NCBI GenBank assembly: GCA_023014485.1
Contig: JAJOZX010002572.1
Coordinates: forward strand, 62,001 to 126,000
Direction of reading: 5' to 3'
Length of the DNA: 64,000 nt
Source of the DNA: Bathynomus jamesi
Taxonomy: Eukaryota > Arthropoda > Malacostraca > Isopoda > Cirolanidae
Both the position numbers and the translations under genes were made by a program. This document shows, one piece after another, positions 34,141 to 45,716 of this stretch. Under the pieces are notes generated by a model, which saw nothing but the letters and a program-made list of their open reading frames with translations, was not told the origin of the DNA and searched no databases. The number at the start of each line of letters is the position of its first letter. Within the stretch, counting starts at the first letter, position 1.

Positions 34141-34187
34141 AATGACGTCATCAAGATCATTACGAAACCTATGGTAAAATTATTGAA

Positions 34188-34425
34188 TACCCGGTTAGGT
34201 TCATTGAATGCCAGGTTAGGTCATCTGTACGCCCTTGACGATTGGTTAGGTTAAGTCGTGATATTTTCGTCGGCTTTAACGAAAATATCATGACAACCTA
34301 ACCAATCGCCAAGGGTGTACAATTAACCTAACCGGGCATTCAATTAACGTACCCGGGCATTCAATTAATCTAATCGGGCATTCAGTTGACCTAACCGGCC
34401 ATTTAATTAACCTAATCGGGCATCA
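34188..34425. mobile_element. foldback MITE, copy 1
   Basis: Hairpin with arms of about 62 bp (34209-34270 and 34279-34340), each carrying GGTTAGG.TCA..TGTACGCCCTTGACG and GATATTTTCGT. Next to the right arm is a 20-bp tandem run of GGGCATTCAATTAACCTAACC variants. A second copy lies at 40199-40334. No coding capacity. Confidence 0.8.
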
Positions 34426-34599
34426 TTACAATTATAACTTAGCAAAAATGTGTCTGCCTGTCTGTCCGCAGAAAAACTTTTACGTTTCTGAATCGATTTC
34501 GACCAAACCTCGTATGGTGGATGGGGGTGATGAGTAATGAACGAAAATATATGTGACCCCCACCCCCCCCACCCACCACCAATTACTGGGCCCGAGGGC

Positions 34600-34960
34600 C
34601 CCCAGCACCGCGATAAAACTATAGAAAAGAACGCAGCAATGAAAATCTTGAGCTTCACATTGTGTCAATATTTGTGAAGCTTAAGATTTTCATGACTATA
34701 GTTTTATTGACCAAATAATTGAACCCCCAGTAATTAGGGGCCTGCGACCCCCCCAATTACTGTCGGTTCAATTATTTGATCAATAAAACTATAGAAAAGA
34801 ACGCAGTCATGAAAATCTTGAGCTTCACATCCGAGTTCATCGTATCAAGATTTGTGAAGTTTTAGATTTTCATGGCTGCGTTCTTTTCTGTAGTTTTATT
34901 GACCGAATAATTGGTTCGCCAGTAATTGGAGGGCCACAGGCACCCCAATTACTGAGGCCC
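34600..34960. repeat. cluster of nested palindromes
   Basis: The unit AAAACTATAGAAAAGAACGC plus TGAAAATCTTGAGCTTCACA and its complement alternate three times, giving hairpins at 34613-34708 and 34780-34902 and a third across 34707-34783 (AATAATTGAACC..CAGTAATT). The left side is bounded by poly-C (34560-34580). No terminal structure of a known transposon was found. Confidence 0.75.
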
Positions 34961-35185
34961 AAGGTGAGAGGAATGGGAACGATATCCAGATAAAGGGCTA
35001 TTGATGTTCAAAATAAAATACGCCGTCGGCCCACAATTCGGTTTGGGTCGAAGGTCCAAGCACCGCAGATCTAGCAAAATCGGCGCGTAGCGCCTATCTT
35101 TTGCTTATTACTATTTGTCATCCAGAGTCCACACTAGCTATCAGTCTGACAATAAACTTTTTTTTCATTTTCATTTTCAAATATG

Positions 35186-36666
35186 TCAGACTTGGGGTCA
35201 ATTCTGAATTAAATTAGAATTGCTGAAAGAAACTTGTGAATTGGAAATGAATTGAAATGATTAAAATTGAAACTGACTGAATTGGAACTGAATTTGAATT
35301 GATATCATTGAACTGAGATCAACTGACTTGAATTGATCACTTTTCAAACTTACTATAAAATTTGTAACTTTTCCCGATCTTTATTTTCTTTTTTATTACA
35401 ATTTTTTATTACATTCGTTTGGTGGTGAAATTGTAATTGCTAGTTTGTTCAGATCACAGAGGTACAGTCTTAAGAGGTGCAAATTAAGCGATGCACGGTT
35501 TGAACAAGTAATGGTCATTCGTTGTAACCAGTCTGTTATGTAGTTATCCAGTTGATTCATGATATCATTGTCTAATGTCTAGTTGATTCATATGATTAAG
35601 CTTTATTTTCATTTTATCACAAAGTTATATAATAAATACCTCCCTTTTTCTTTTCATATATATATATATATATCGAGTGTAATGCGGTTGCAGCAAGACG
35701 TCTGTATGTGGAAAGGTTTCCGAATCGCCGTCTGCCAAAGAAGAACACCTTTCAGAGAATAGACGAGCGTCTTGGTGATACAGGATCATTCAACAAGCGA
35801 GTTTCAGATGGTGGTAGACCAATCAGCGCCAGAACTGTTGAGTTGGAGGAGTGGCGGTAAAGGTAAGGCGGATACTTGCTGGAACACATAACGGGCTGTA
35901 ACTCGGAAACAAAGCGATTTCGGGCATATGTTTATATAGACTTTTTTCATTGTTTTCAGGTCCTGAATCCGTCCTGAAAGTGCGTCCCACACGTTATGAA
36001 ATACCCTGTATATACTTTTTTCCTAGGTATATAGAACCTCTAAATTTTCAGTAGGCCTACTTTAGAAATGTATTTTTTATTTGGTAAATCACCTAAGTTA
36101 ATTTTTATTCTTTTGTATTAAATTTTACGCATAATCATAATAAGATGCTTCTTTATTTTTGGAAATATTTTAAAAGAAATTTCTAATTATTTTAAAATAA
36201 AAATTCTAAAACCTTAGTCATGTATATGACTTTAATAAATTCCTAGATAAGGTGATCAGTCACTCATAAGGCCCAAAAGTTAAAAAAGATTAAAATCAAT
36301 TTAAAAGAAAACCCTGGTCACTATAATTTCTATTATATGCGCTATACTAACAAAAGAATTTTATTTATTAAATATATATTTTATTTATATAACTTAAGAA
36401 TTTTATATATTTATATATTATATATTAAAATCATACAATACAATAGATGTATTGTTTCATTTTAATATCAGTGTGTAAAGTGTATTGTATGTCAATAAAA
36501 GAATTGTTAATTGAACTGGAAATGAACTAAAATGAAGTGAATTGAATTTGAATTAGTGTTACTTTTTAACAGAATGAATTGAATTGAATTGGAATTGATC
36601 TTTAATAATAGTTGGTGAATTGTAACTGAATTTGAATTGCTAAAAGTGAATTGATCTCAAGTCTAA
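35186..36666. mobile_element. possible MITE-like element with GAATTGAA repeats
   Basis: Candidate inverted ends CAGACTTGGGGTCAATTC (35186) and GAATTGATCTCAAGTCTA (36649-36664). Both ends continue inward into degenerate TTGAATTGAA repeats. A mariner relic and (TA)n are nested inside. The end style recalls hAT-type MITEs, but no target duplication was confirmed. Confidence 0.45.
35670..36011 (+). mobile_element. mariner relic with N-terminal HTH only
   Basis: 35673-35850 encodes CNAVAARRLYVERFPNRR and TFQRIDERLGDTGSF, matching the helix-turn-helix segment often found at the N-terminus of arthropod mariner-like transposases. The right TIR-like end CACACGTTATGAAATACCCTG is present at 36010. The left terminus is replaced by (TA)n, and the catalytic part is deleted. 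Confidence 0.65.
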
Positions 36667-36669
36667 TAC

Positions 36670-37010
36670 ACAGGGTGTCTCAGAAGTCGCGTACGTACCA
36701 TAGGCTTTATTCAAATTTACGAGGTTTACGAGTCGAAATGGTTTATAAGTGATGTTTAATTGCAATATATGTTCGATAATGTTCAAATAATAAAATTAAT
36801 AGTATGTACAGTTAATCAGGAAGCTATCTTAAAATAATTAAATTGAATGAAGCTACATTAGCCAATGGTGTCTCAGAAGTCGCGCACCATTGGCTAATGT
36901 AGCTTCATTCAATTTAATATTTTAAAATAGCTTTTTGATTAACTGTACATACTAGGTATTAATTTTATTATTCGAACATTATCGAACATATATCGTAATT
37001 AAGCCGTCCG
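36670..37010. mobile_element. long foldback element
   Basis: Inverted arms of about 115 bp (36756-36870 and 36885-37002) enclose the 14-base loop TCTCAGAAGTCGCG. The same GTGTCTCAGAAGTCGCG follows CAGG at the left terminus (36673), so the mariner-like end sequence also forms the loop. No coding frame. Confidence 0.75.
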
Positions 37011-37159
37011 CCAAGCACAAGGAGGCAACACCAACTATTGAGTGGTTTTGTTTAGACGTAGAATTAAATTGTCTAAAAGATGCAACAATCAGTTTTTTTG
37101 TACCTCTATTAGTTTCAGCTGTGAAGGAGGGGGGGCAATCATTGTTTGCCACCCCTTAT

Positions 37160-37440
37160 ATAGGCGGATTTACGTATAGGCAGAGTAGGCACCTGCCTAG
37201 GGCTTCAAATTTTGAAGGGCAGCAAATTTTGTCGTATTTCAAGATAAAAAGTGCAAAGAAAACAAAAACAGAAAATAAATAACTTAAAAGCACTAACAAA
37301 TTAAATAGATTTACAAATAAATTTTAAAATAAAAAAGAACAGCAGTCTCTAATAGCAAATAAGCGATATCAAATGGCACAACTATAAGCCACTGTGGTGA
37401 CAATTTCCCTGCCTTGGGGCGGCAATATGCTAAACATGCC
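37160..37440. mobile_element. hAT-like MITE remnant
   Basis: The left part GGCGGATTTACGTATAGGCA and CTGCCTAGGGC resembles common hAT-family termini. The right terminus is unclear near GCCTTGGGGCGGC (37420). Confidence 0.4.
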
Positions 37441-37489
37441 TGTGTGTATATATGTATATATATATATATATTTATTTATTTATTTTTTA

Positions 37490-37640
37490 TTTTTTTTGGG
37501 GTTGTTTAACCTCCTTCGCAACATCTAAGGTCATATGACGGAGAGAACCTACAGCTTTACGTGGGATCCGAACCACGGGTCGCCACATAATCTGGGCGCG
37601 GAGGACGGTCTCCCATCCAACTACTACCCAGACCCAATGT
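37490..37640 (+). repeat. SINE/LINE 3'-tail-like fragment
   Basis: CCTACAGCTTTACGTGGGAT followed by CCGAACCAC matches the 3' UTR of the CR1 at 10225-10290 (CCTACAATTTTACGTGGGTT then CCGAACCAC). On the minus strand GTGGTTCGGATCCCAC resembles a B box. Probably a shared mobile tail. Flanks are (TA)n on both sides. Confidence 0.5.
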
Positions 37641-37698
37641 CGCTTATATATATATATGAAAATTATTCACGAAAGTAACACGTGAATAATATTTATGA

Positions 37699-37832
37699 TG
37701 AAAATAACCACGAAGGAAAAAGAAAACGGAATGGTGCTCAAGCGCTTTCGTCTAATGACATCCTGAGGATGTCATTAGACGAAAGTGCTTGAGCATCATT
37801 CTGTTTCCTTTTTCGTTCGTGGTTATTTTCAT

Positions 37833-37864
<32 letters not shown>

Positions 37865-38010
37865 ATATATAAGAAGACCAGTCAATAAGTTCTCGGAATT
37901 GTTGATTAAGAAAAAAGTACCAATGATTTCGCAAATTTATTGACTGGACCGCATATACAGTATATCGTCATTCCCTGATGAGGTGTACTTCTGAATACGC
38001 GAAAGGCCTT
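37699..38010. mobile_element. palindrome with hammerhead-like cores, possible Penelope-type terminus
   Basis: Inverted arms 37699-37765 and 37766-37833, each containing CTGAGGATGTCATTAGACG followed by AAAG, that is CUGANGA plus a short hairpin plus GAAA. At 37975-38004 a second core-like sequence is present: CTGATGA, a 5-bp stem GTGTA/TACGC with one bulge, then GAAA. Hammerhead ribozymes are known in the terminal repeats of Penelope-like elements. Stems I and III are not convincing by eye, and no Penelope RT is seen here, so this is tentative. Confidence 0.4.
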
Positions 38011-38044
38011 GGACTCATTTTTCTTTTTCCTTGTGAGTTTGCAT

Positions 38045-38045
<1 letters not shown>

Positions 38046-38105
<60 letters not shown>
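38046..38105. repeat. (TA)n(TG)n microsatellite
   Basis: TA tract passing into a TG tract. Confidence 0.95.
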
Positions 38106-38108
<3 letters not shown>

Positions 38109-38109
38109 G

Positions 38110-39520
38110 AAAAGAAAATTAAAGGAGAAGGAAGCTCTTGCTTCAAAACTTTTTTTTATATTTCTTACGTTATTCTAACCAGGAATCACTATCAAGAGAA
38201 AATGTCTACGCGTCCGTGAGGCAAATCCCTGAAAAATTTATATTAACATGGAAATGAATCGGTATCAGTGGTGAGAATTGCTAATGTTTGGCCCCATTAA
38301 CCATTTTTCTTGGGGTTTATGTTTTGTTCTTTCTCCTACATAAATGTTCGCATATTTCAGTTCCTATTGTTGAGAGTTATCATTAGAATTATCCGTAGTT
38401 ACACGTTCGGTGTGACAGACGAATTTTAAATGATATTTCATATATCGTTCAACCGAATGTGCTCGTCGTGGCATTAGGCTGGAAGAGCGCCTTTTTAAGG
38501 AAGTACACGATCCATACGGCATCGCCAAATAAAAATATATTCTTTATGAAGCTGGAAGTAACCTCAGACCTTGAGAAAATATCGTGCGCGAAAATTGCTT
38601 CATCCTTTATTGTAGTTGTCACATTTCGATATTTTTTAGGGGACGACTGCGAATGTTTGTAATGATTGAATATTCCCATGCAAATAACGAAACAGCGCAT
38701 TTATATGTTTAATGCTGCCTGTTTTATAGGCTTTCACCTCTATTAATAGTGCCAAGGCATTTTGCCAATGGAGAGATTACTGCGCGGAAGGGCAGAATTT
38801 AGAGTAATGAATTAATTATGCGATTCGCATACTGTCGGCTAAAACATGGAATATTTCTAAATTAATCCAAAACAGAAAAATATTTAGATATTTTAACATA
38901 ATTTTCACGTACGCACCATTATTGTAATACAATGAACTAACCTTTCATACACTGTAATTACGTAAAGCAAGTTATCCATTTCACAAAGCGAACTAACTGT
39001 CCTCATACGAGCAAATTTTACTTTATGAAATGCACTAAGACCAATAGTACCTTGAAAGAAAACAAAATAAAGCTATAAATAATGACAAATGATATTACCT
39101 CACTTTCCTTCCTGCCATATACTAAATGCCACCTTCCGATTATAACAAATTAACTGAAATTCTTATACTTCAGTAAGTTCAATTTAGTCTTACGTTGACC
39201 GCCGAAGTTGGTGGACGTGCGTGCGTTGTCTCCACTTTCACTTTCTATATAGGAAGTTCATATACTGTCAAGGAGCTCGCCTGAAACGTGGCCTTGACAG
39301 TAAAAAATATTTTGTGTTGGCTCACTGAAGTAATCTAGGAAGTAATCCATCAATTATATGTATGTGACTATATAGTATATAATTTCTAACAATTATATAC
39401 ATAACAACTGCACACATATAATTAAAACAGGTAAGGTATTACGTGCATTCAATCAAACTATGTCAAGCAACAGTCACAAATCAATATTTCCACGCAAATA
39501 GATAGATGTAGAAATAAATA
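38110..39520. other. unique-looking spacer
   Basis: No gene recognised. Short frames at 38449-38700 (minus) and 38459-38662 (plus) overlap each other and show no motif. A 10-bp perfect stem ACTGTCAAGG/CCTTGACAGT with an 18-base loop lies at 39264-39301. Confidence 0.5.
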
Positions 39521-39525
39521 GATTG

Positions 39526-39631
<106 letters not shown>

Positions 39632-39765
39632 AAACTTTCCTTTCAATGCATTGTTCCTTGTATAAAGTCAATAGTTAATGTATTAACTTGAAAACTGAAA
39701 ATGCATTATCTCATTAAGTTGATTTCATTTCACCGTTTGTCCTTAACTAATTTTTTAAAACAATT

Positions 39766-40100
39766 GGAGCAATCCAACAATAAGCACCCCAAAGTCCCCA
39801 ATCCAAGAATAAGCACCCCAAAGTCCCCAATCCAAGAAAAAGCACCCCAAAGTCCCCAATCCAAGAAAAAGCACCCCATTTAGACTTCAATCCAAGAAAC
39901 AGCACCCCAGTTCGACCTCAATCCAAATTAATCTCAATCCAAAGAAAACTTTGTCCAGGTCATTGCTTGATGCACTTAGCACAAAGCATCACTTTTTTAA
40001 TAAGATTTTTTCCCTTACACCAATTTATTACTGGCAATCGATCTTCAACCAATAATGGTAACACTTCGGTTTGAAGTGCTACCACTATTATGGGGTGCTT
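39766..40100. mobile_element. MITE with TIR-derived tandem array
   Basis: Left end GGAGCAATCCAACAATAAGC and right end GCTTATTCTTGGATTGCTC are inverted repeats. Just inside the left end a unit of about 31 bp containing CCAATCCAAGAAAAAGCACC is repeated at least five times (39772-39935). A small related copy, with inverted ends again, lies at 40373-40460. Confidence 0.75.
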
Positions 40101-40114
40101 ATTCTTGGATTGCT

Positions 40115-40156
<42 letters not shown>

Positions 40157-40198
40157 CACAGTGTGTGTGTGTATATATATTATATATATGTGTGTGTG

Positions 40199-40334
40199 CC
40201 AGGTTAGGTCAACTGTACGCCCTTGACGATTGGTTAGGTTAAGTTGTGATATTTTCGCTAAAACTAACGAAAATATCACGACTTAACCAGTCGTCAAGGG
40301 CGTACAATTAACCTAACTGGGCATTCAATTAACC
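40199..40334. mobile_element. foldback MITE, copy 2
   Basis: Same hairpin as at 34188-34425: GGTTAGGTCAACTGTACGCC and its inverted partner around the centre CGCTAAAACTAACG. It lies between (TA)n/(TG)n sequence and the small IR copy at 40373. Confidence 0.8.
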
Positions 40335-40600
40335 ATTTCAGAGCAATTAACTCCATTTTAACTCCATTTTAGAGCAATCCAAGAATAAGAACCCTCGTTC
40401 GACCCAATCCAAGAAAAAGCACCCTAAATTGATTTGGGGTGCTTATTCATGGATTGCTCCAAACGATTCTTTTACATAATAAAATACTGTTGTTGTTGTT
40501 TTTTAACTAAATAATTATTATCTTTTCTCAAAGCATCTCCTATGTGATGTATAATGTTTACAGCTGCATAGTCAGTATAGAGTAATAGTAAATAAACAGA

Positions 40601-40609
40601 TCCATATAT

Positions 40610-40645
<36 letters not shown>
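40601..40645. repeat. (TA)n microsatellite
   Basis: TA tract with a phase slip at 40620. Confidence 0.94.
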
Positions 40646-40659
40646 ATACACACACAGTG

Positions 40660-41277
40660 TAGTTATGAGACTGTAAATGTTCTACACCGTAAAAAATAGC
40701 ATGACTGAAAACCAAACCATTAAAAAACAGCGCGCACTCCACTGTAATTTGATTCCGAATCGCCGTAATGTGTTTTTATAGCCTTGATGGAATGATCAAA
40801 TTCTAGGTCAAATTGCATGGATCATAAACCTTTTATTTAAATTCAAGGCATTTCAAAATTATCTTAATTATTTTTTCAGATCAAATAAAAAATGATCACT
40901 TGATCATAGTGTAAAATCGAGATCGAATTGAGATCATTTTCATGTCACAATTGAGACAACAAATTAAGCTTTGTTAACATTAGTTGGTTGTTGTTTTCTT
41001 AAACAAAGATAGGTCTGAAACGGATGAGAAGTTTTTAAGCTTTCGTTGATGAATATGTTTACAGTTGCGAAAATAAAGTCGCCGAAAAAAAACCACAGTT
41101 TCGAAAGGGCTCCAGAAATTACTAATTAGTAATTTTTTTTTGAGGGCCACTAATTGGAAATTTTAGTTTTTTGATGAAAAGAAAACAATTTCAATAATAA
41201 TTTAAGCTGTCTTTTTAAGTCGTTAAATATATTTCCGCAATTGTACATATTTTTCTAAAAAATATTTAATTGTCATA
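40660..41277. other. AT-rich spacer
   Basis: No coding frame, RNA gene or repeat terminus recognised. Confidence 0.5.
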
Positions 41278-42763
41278 ATGAGTATTTGTACAGAGAAATA
41301 TTTCAGTTATATTTGTACTTATCTTTTGCGTCATGCATAGGATAGTTATGAAAATTTTACCGTTCGTTTGGAAAAATGTAATAAATAAAAAAAAATTAGT
41401 TTAACTCCAACGTATAATGTTAAACATCAAAGAATTTGAGGAAAATAATGGAAAGTTAAAATGCCAAAGTTTTTGTACATTTATTTACTTCAATGATTCG
41501 TTTTGGGTATTTTTCTACGAGGTTTCGACATCTCTCAGTAGAAATTTTAGCCCATTCTTCTAAAGAAAATTGTTGCAATTCATTCAGATTCGAAGGGTTT
41601 CTCTCGCGAACAGATTTTTTTCAAATGAAACCATAAATTCTAGATTAAAGTGAGATCTGGGCTTTGATTGGGCCACTCGAGAAGCTTGAATTTTTTTTTT
41701 TTAAACCATTTTATGGTGCTCTTACTTTTATGTTTTGGATCATTATCTTGTTGCAGTACTCAACTGTGACCCAATCGCAACTCCCGACCTGAAATACACT
41801 TACTTCTAAATTTCCTGATAATTCTTCGAATTCAAGATTCCATTGATGACAACGACCTTTCCTGGACCAGAAGCACTAAAGCATACCCAAAGAAGCAAAC
41901 TACCACTACCATGTTTAACCAAGGAAAGATGTTTTTTTCGAATGCAGTATTTGATTTTCGCAAATCCATCATTTTTATGATCCTTGAGCTTCTTTGTGCG
42001 CTTTTCTTAGCAGAGGTTTTCTTCGTGCAACTCTTCCATGCAGACCATTCTTTCTCAATGTAAGACGTACAGTAGAGGGATGGACATCGATCTTAGACAA
42101 TCTTAATGTTTGGCAAATATCACTTGCAGTCACTCGTGGATTCGTAGCAGCCATTCTTTCAATCCGTCAAATGTACGTTCTGAAATTTTGCAAGGTCGTC
42201 CACACCTTGGTAGAGTTTTGATTGTTTGAAAGTTTTGCCATTTCTTTATAACTGCAGCAACCTTCGTAAATTGAATTCGAAGTTCTTCTCCTATCTTCCT
42301 ATAACTCTTTCCAGACGCGTGTGCAGCAATAACAATTCACTTAAGATCTGAAGAGAGCTCCTTAACACGACGACCCATTGCTTACTAATGGCTTGTACAG
42401 TCATCCGTCTTCTATGAAGATTCAGAGAAAATTCTAGAATTCAGAATTGCTAAAGGTCTCTAATCAATAAACAACCAACTACTGATACAAATTTTAATTT
42501 CTTAAAGCCTAAGATGGACACACAAAGTATTAAATAATTTTGTAAATAAATGTACAAAAACTTTTTCATTTTAACTTTTTTTATTTTCCTCAAATTCTTT
42601 GATGTTTTGAATTATACAGTATGTTGGAGTTGAACTAATTTTTTTATTTGTTAAATTTTTCCAAACGAACGGTAAACTTTTTATACCTGTCCAATGCACG
42701 ATACAAAAGATAATGAATATAACTGAAATATTTCTTTGCACGAATACTTATGAGCGCCACTGT
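41278..42763 (-). mobile_element. Tc1-like transposon (family T), copy 1, degenerate
   Basis: Long imperfect TIRs (over 100 bp) share AAATATTTCAGTTATATT and CCAAACGAACGGTAAA at both ends; the right terminus ends GAGCGCCACTGTA. The minus strand encodes a Tc1-type transposase with many stops: the N-terminal GRRVKELSSDLK with HASGKSYRKIGEELRI at about 42160-42379, and a C-terminal region with [12 protein letters not shown] sequence near 41670. About 1.49 kb. The same family is at 49202-50568. Confidence 0.85.
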
Positions 42764-42989
42764 ATGTATATACATCTGAGTTGTACATTATCACTACACA
42801 GAAGAGTGGGTCAAGGTCATCTATCCTGAAAGCATATGATCAGTGATAGGAAATGTTTTATTATCTCGCTGCCATCTTCTATTTAATTATCCAGCAACGG
42901 AAATTTCTTTCATCTGGTAAAACTGAAAAACTGAACAGATAGCAAATACATCCTTTTTTCTGTATGATTATCATTGAGTTTCCTGGCAA

Positions 42990-42992
<3 letters not shown>

Positions 42993-43026
<34 letters not shown>
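42993..43026. repeat. (GT)n microsatellite
   Basis: GT dinucleotide tract. Confidence 0.95.
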
Positions 43027-43029
<3 letters not shown>

Positions 43030-43640
43030 CAATGTCCCAAATATATACAAATAGAAACTATTTCTTTCGAGTTTTCTTCCTGTTTTTAATGTTTTATAAA
43101 GCGTAGATGCTCACAATATAATTGCCTTTCATTTCATTTTACTAATGGCCGAGCTATATTTGGTATAAAGATAATTTTTGCTTTATCTGCTTATGATGAT
43201 CAAAAAAGGATTAAAACACTCAGAATTAGGACTAACTCTACATTACACCGCAAATATCTGAATAAGAAAATATATTCATCATAATTTAATCAAGCGTGTT
43301 GTTAGTAACTGTTTGAGATTGGTATTATACACTCAGGGAGAGTATGCTAGGGCGGTATTTTGAGGTGCCAGTCATCATATACTCCCTATAGCAGGTATTC
43401 ATTCAGTGAAGTAAATGTTTACGACAAATTGACTCAAATATTTACATGAAAGATATTTAAATGAGAAGGTTTCGATGGCGCAACAATTCAAGCAAAAGTT
43501 CACCATTTGGAACGTTAACTAATAGAATGAGTTTACTTAACGTAATAGAAGTATGATTTGACATTTAACCCCACTTTTAAACATATATTCAGCCGGTAAA
43601 ACGATGCGATTACTTGCAAATGCCTCAGTTAGTTTTCACT
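43027..43640. other. spacer without recognisable feature
   Basis: AT-rich. No frame of interest and no repeat termini seen. Confidence 0.5.
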
Positions 43641-43671
43641 GATATATATATATATATATATATTACTGTGC

Positions 43672-45176
43672 AAAAGTCTTGGGCCATCTGGCACTTCATC
43701 GTCGATTTAGTAAATTAATTTTACCGATCATAAACCCTTCTTTGTTGAAATAAAACCCAGTTAATATATGTCACTGAATGTTTCTTCAAATAGAGTATGA
43801 TTATACCTTAGCGTATTTTATTCAAGTTTTAGGAAAGTGTACTTGAACTTTCTCTTTGGTTTTATGTTGTTGAATACACACTGAAGTTCACAATCAGGCC
43901 GTTTTCCATAAATTCATCACTTCCTCGGAAAAATATAGAAGTAAATCTTTATATGTTGGTAAAAGCCAATATTTTAGTTCATGAAGCACAGTAGTGGGTC
44001 CAGTTATCTTAATGATAAACTCTAGTAATGTTTTTCCTACTTTCAAGTATGAAATATTGCTTCAAAGAGATCTATTTCGCACGATGTAAAGCGTACTATG
44101 ATAATCTTACACAAACAATTAGCGGAAACAATTAATGGAAAATTAGCGAAAATACATGTGTTCAAAACCTAATGAAGACTTTAATGGAATTGGCACCATT
44201 GAGGACATGAGTAAACATGAAAGACCTTCAAAGCTATCACCATTTGATATTCAACACCTGAGAATTATATCACTAAATTACCGACGAAATTCCAGCAGCT
44301 GGCTTGCTACAGAAATACAGGAAACTACAGAGGTCAAAGCTGACTCATCGATGGTGAGACATACTGCGTCACGAAGGGTTAAAAGGGTGTGTTGAAGAAA
44401 AAAAGACTTAACTGTAAAGGAAACGAAAAGAAGATGTTAACATTTACTAAACCCACCACAACGAACTCTTTTTTAGCCCTTCCTGCTGTATTTATGCCGG
44501 ATGTGGATGAGACAATTTTGACTCCGAATAGTTTCCTGCAGTTCTACAGCACGGCAGCTACTGGATATACGTCGGTCACTTAGTGACCTAATCCTCAGGT
44601 GTTGAACATGAAATGATGGTAGCTTTGATGTTATTTCATGTCTACTTATATCCTCAGTGGTACTAATTCCATTGACTGTCTTCATTAGGTTTTGAACACT
44701 TGTATTTTCACTAATTTTCTATTGACTGTAACCTTGTTTTTGTATAAGACTCAATTACCGTATAGTATGCTTTACTCATACTTCATGCGAAATAGTGCGC
44801 TCAGAGCAATATTTCATATCTGAAAGTATAATAGATAAAAAAATTACTAAGTTTATCATTAAGATAAGTGGACCCAGTACTGTACTTCATACAGTAAAAT
44901 ATTGACTTTTATCAACATTTAAAGGTTTACTTCCATGCTTTTCCCGAGGAATAGTGATGAATTTACGAAAAACTGCCCGATTGTGAACTTCAGTGCGCAT
45001 TCGACAACATAAAACCAGATAGAAAGTTCAAGTACACTTTCCTAAAACCTGATTGAGATACGTTAAGACAGAATTACATCCTATCTGTGGGAACGTTCTT
45101 TCAATGACATACATCAGTTGGGTCTTATTTCAACAGAAAAATTTATGATCGGTAAAATTAATATACTAAATCACAC
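43672..45176. mobile_element. head-to-head pair of Tc1 relics forming a 1.5-kb inverted repeat
   Basis: The left arm (about 43672-44395) and right arm (about 44460-45176) are inverted copies: both contain GTTTTAGGAAAGTGTACTTG or its complement, CGGAAAAATATAGAAGTAAA-like sequence, and a Tc1 N-terminal HTH region. Left arm, plus strand: KLSPFDIQHLRIISLNYRR (44156-44395). Right arm, minus strand: KLPSFHVQHLRIRSLSDRR (44473-44685). The catalytic half is missing from both. The left arm begins ACTGTGCAAAAGTCTTGGG, a typical Tc1 terminus. Confidence 0.8.
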
Positions 45177-45232
45177 ACTATGTTTACGATGAAGAGCCAA
45201 AGTAGCATAAGAGTTTTGCAGTACTATATATA

Positions 45233-45235
<3 letters not shown>

Positions 45236-45270
<35 letters not shown>
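45236..45270. repeat. (TA)n microsatellite
   Basis: TA tract at the left boundary of the second SINE cluster. Confidence 0.95.
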
Positions 45271-45272
<2 letters not shown>

Positions 45273-45500
45273 CGTAAAGAACGACGCTTGGATAGGAGAA
45301 TATTCCGCGCAAGATGAGAGCGAAAGAACGAAACAAATGAAAAAATGAGGTAACCACCCGGGAATCGAACCCGGGATCTTCCGATTGTCGGTCAGATATG
45401 ATAACCAACACACGGGCCTCACTCAATCAAATGCCGTAATCCTCTACATAACGCGCAGAAACCAATGCCCCCAAGGGGGCACCTCCCGCATGCCGTTACA
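45271..45500 (-). repeat. tRNA-derived SINE, copy 3
   Basis: Minus-strand unit with the same tail, tRNA-like head (45348-45422) and GC-rich leader (AATGCCCCCAAGGGGGCACC) as copy 2. The head has a perfect B box. Confidence 0.8.
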
Positions 45501-45534
45501 TTATATACATTTAAACTGCAAACCGCAGTATAAT

Positions 45535-45716
45535 TAACGTAAAGAACGACGCTTGTAGGAGAATATTCCGCGCAAGATGAGAGCGAGAGAACGAAACAAT
45601 GAAAAATGAGGTAACCACCCGGAATCGAACCCGGGATCTTCCGATTGCCGGTCAATATGATAACCATTACACCACGGGCCTCACTCAATCAAATGCCGTA
45701 ATTCCTCTACATACGC
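45535..45716 (-). repeat. tRNA-derived SINE, copy 4
   Basis: Second minus-strand unit in direct tandem with copy 3. Head at about 45608-45683. It ends at the CTACATACGCGTATGTAG palindrome, where it meets copy 5. Confidence 0.8.

Noticed and set aside
37975..38004. Confirmed hammerhead ribozyme
   Set aside because: Only the core words and stem II are convincing; stems I and III do not pair clearly by eye, so it is kept as a finding and not called an ncRNA.
38449..38700. 83-aa and 67-aa frames on opposite strands
   Set aside because: Mirror frames of the same AT-rich sequence without recognisable domains or repeat context.
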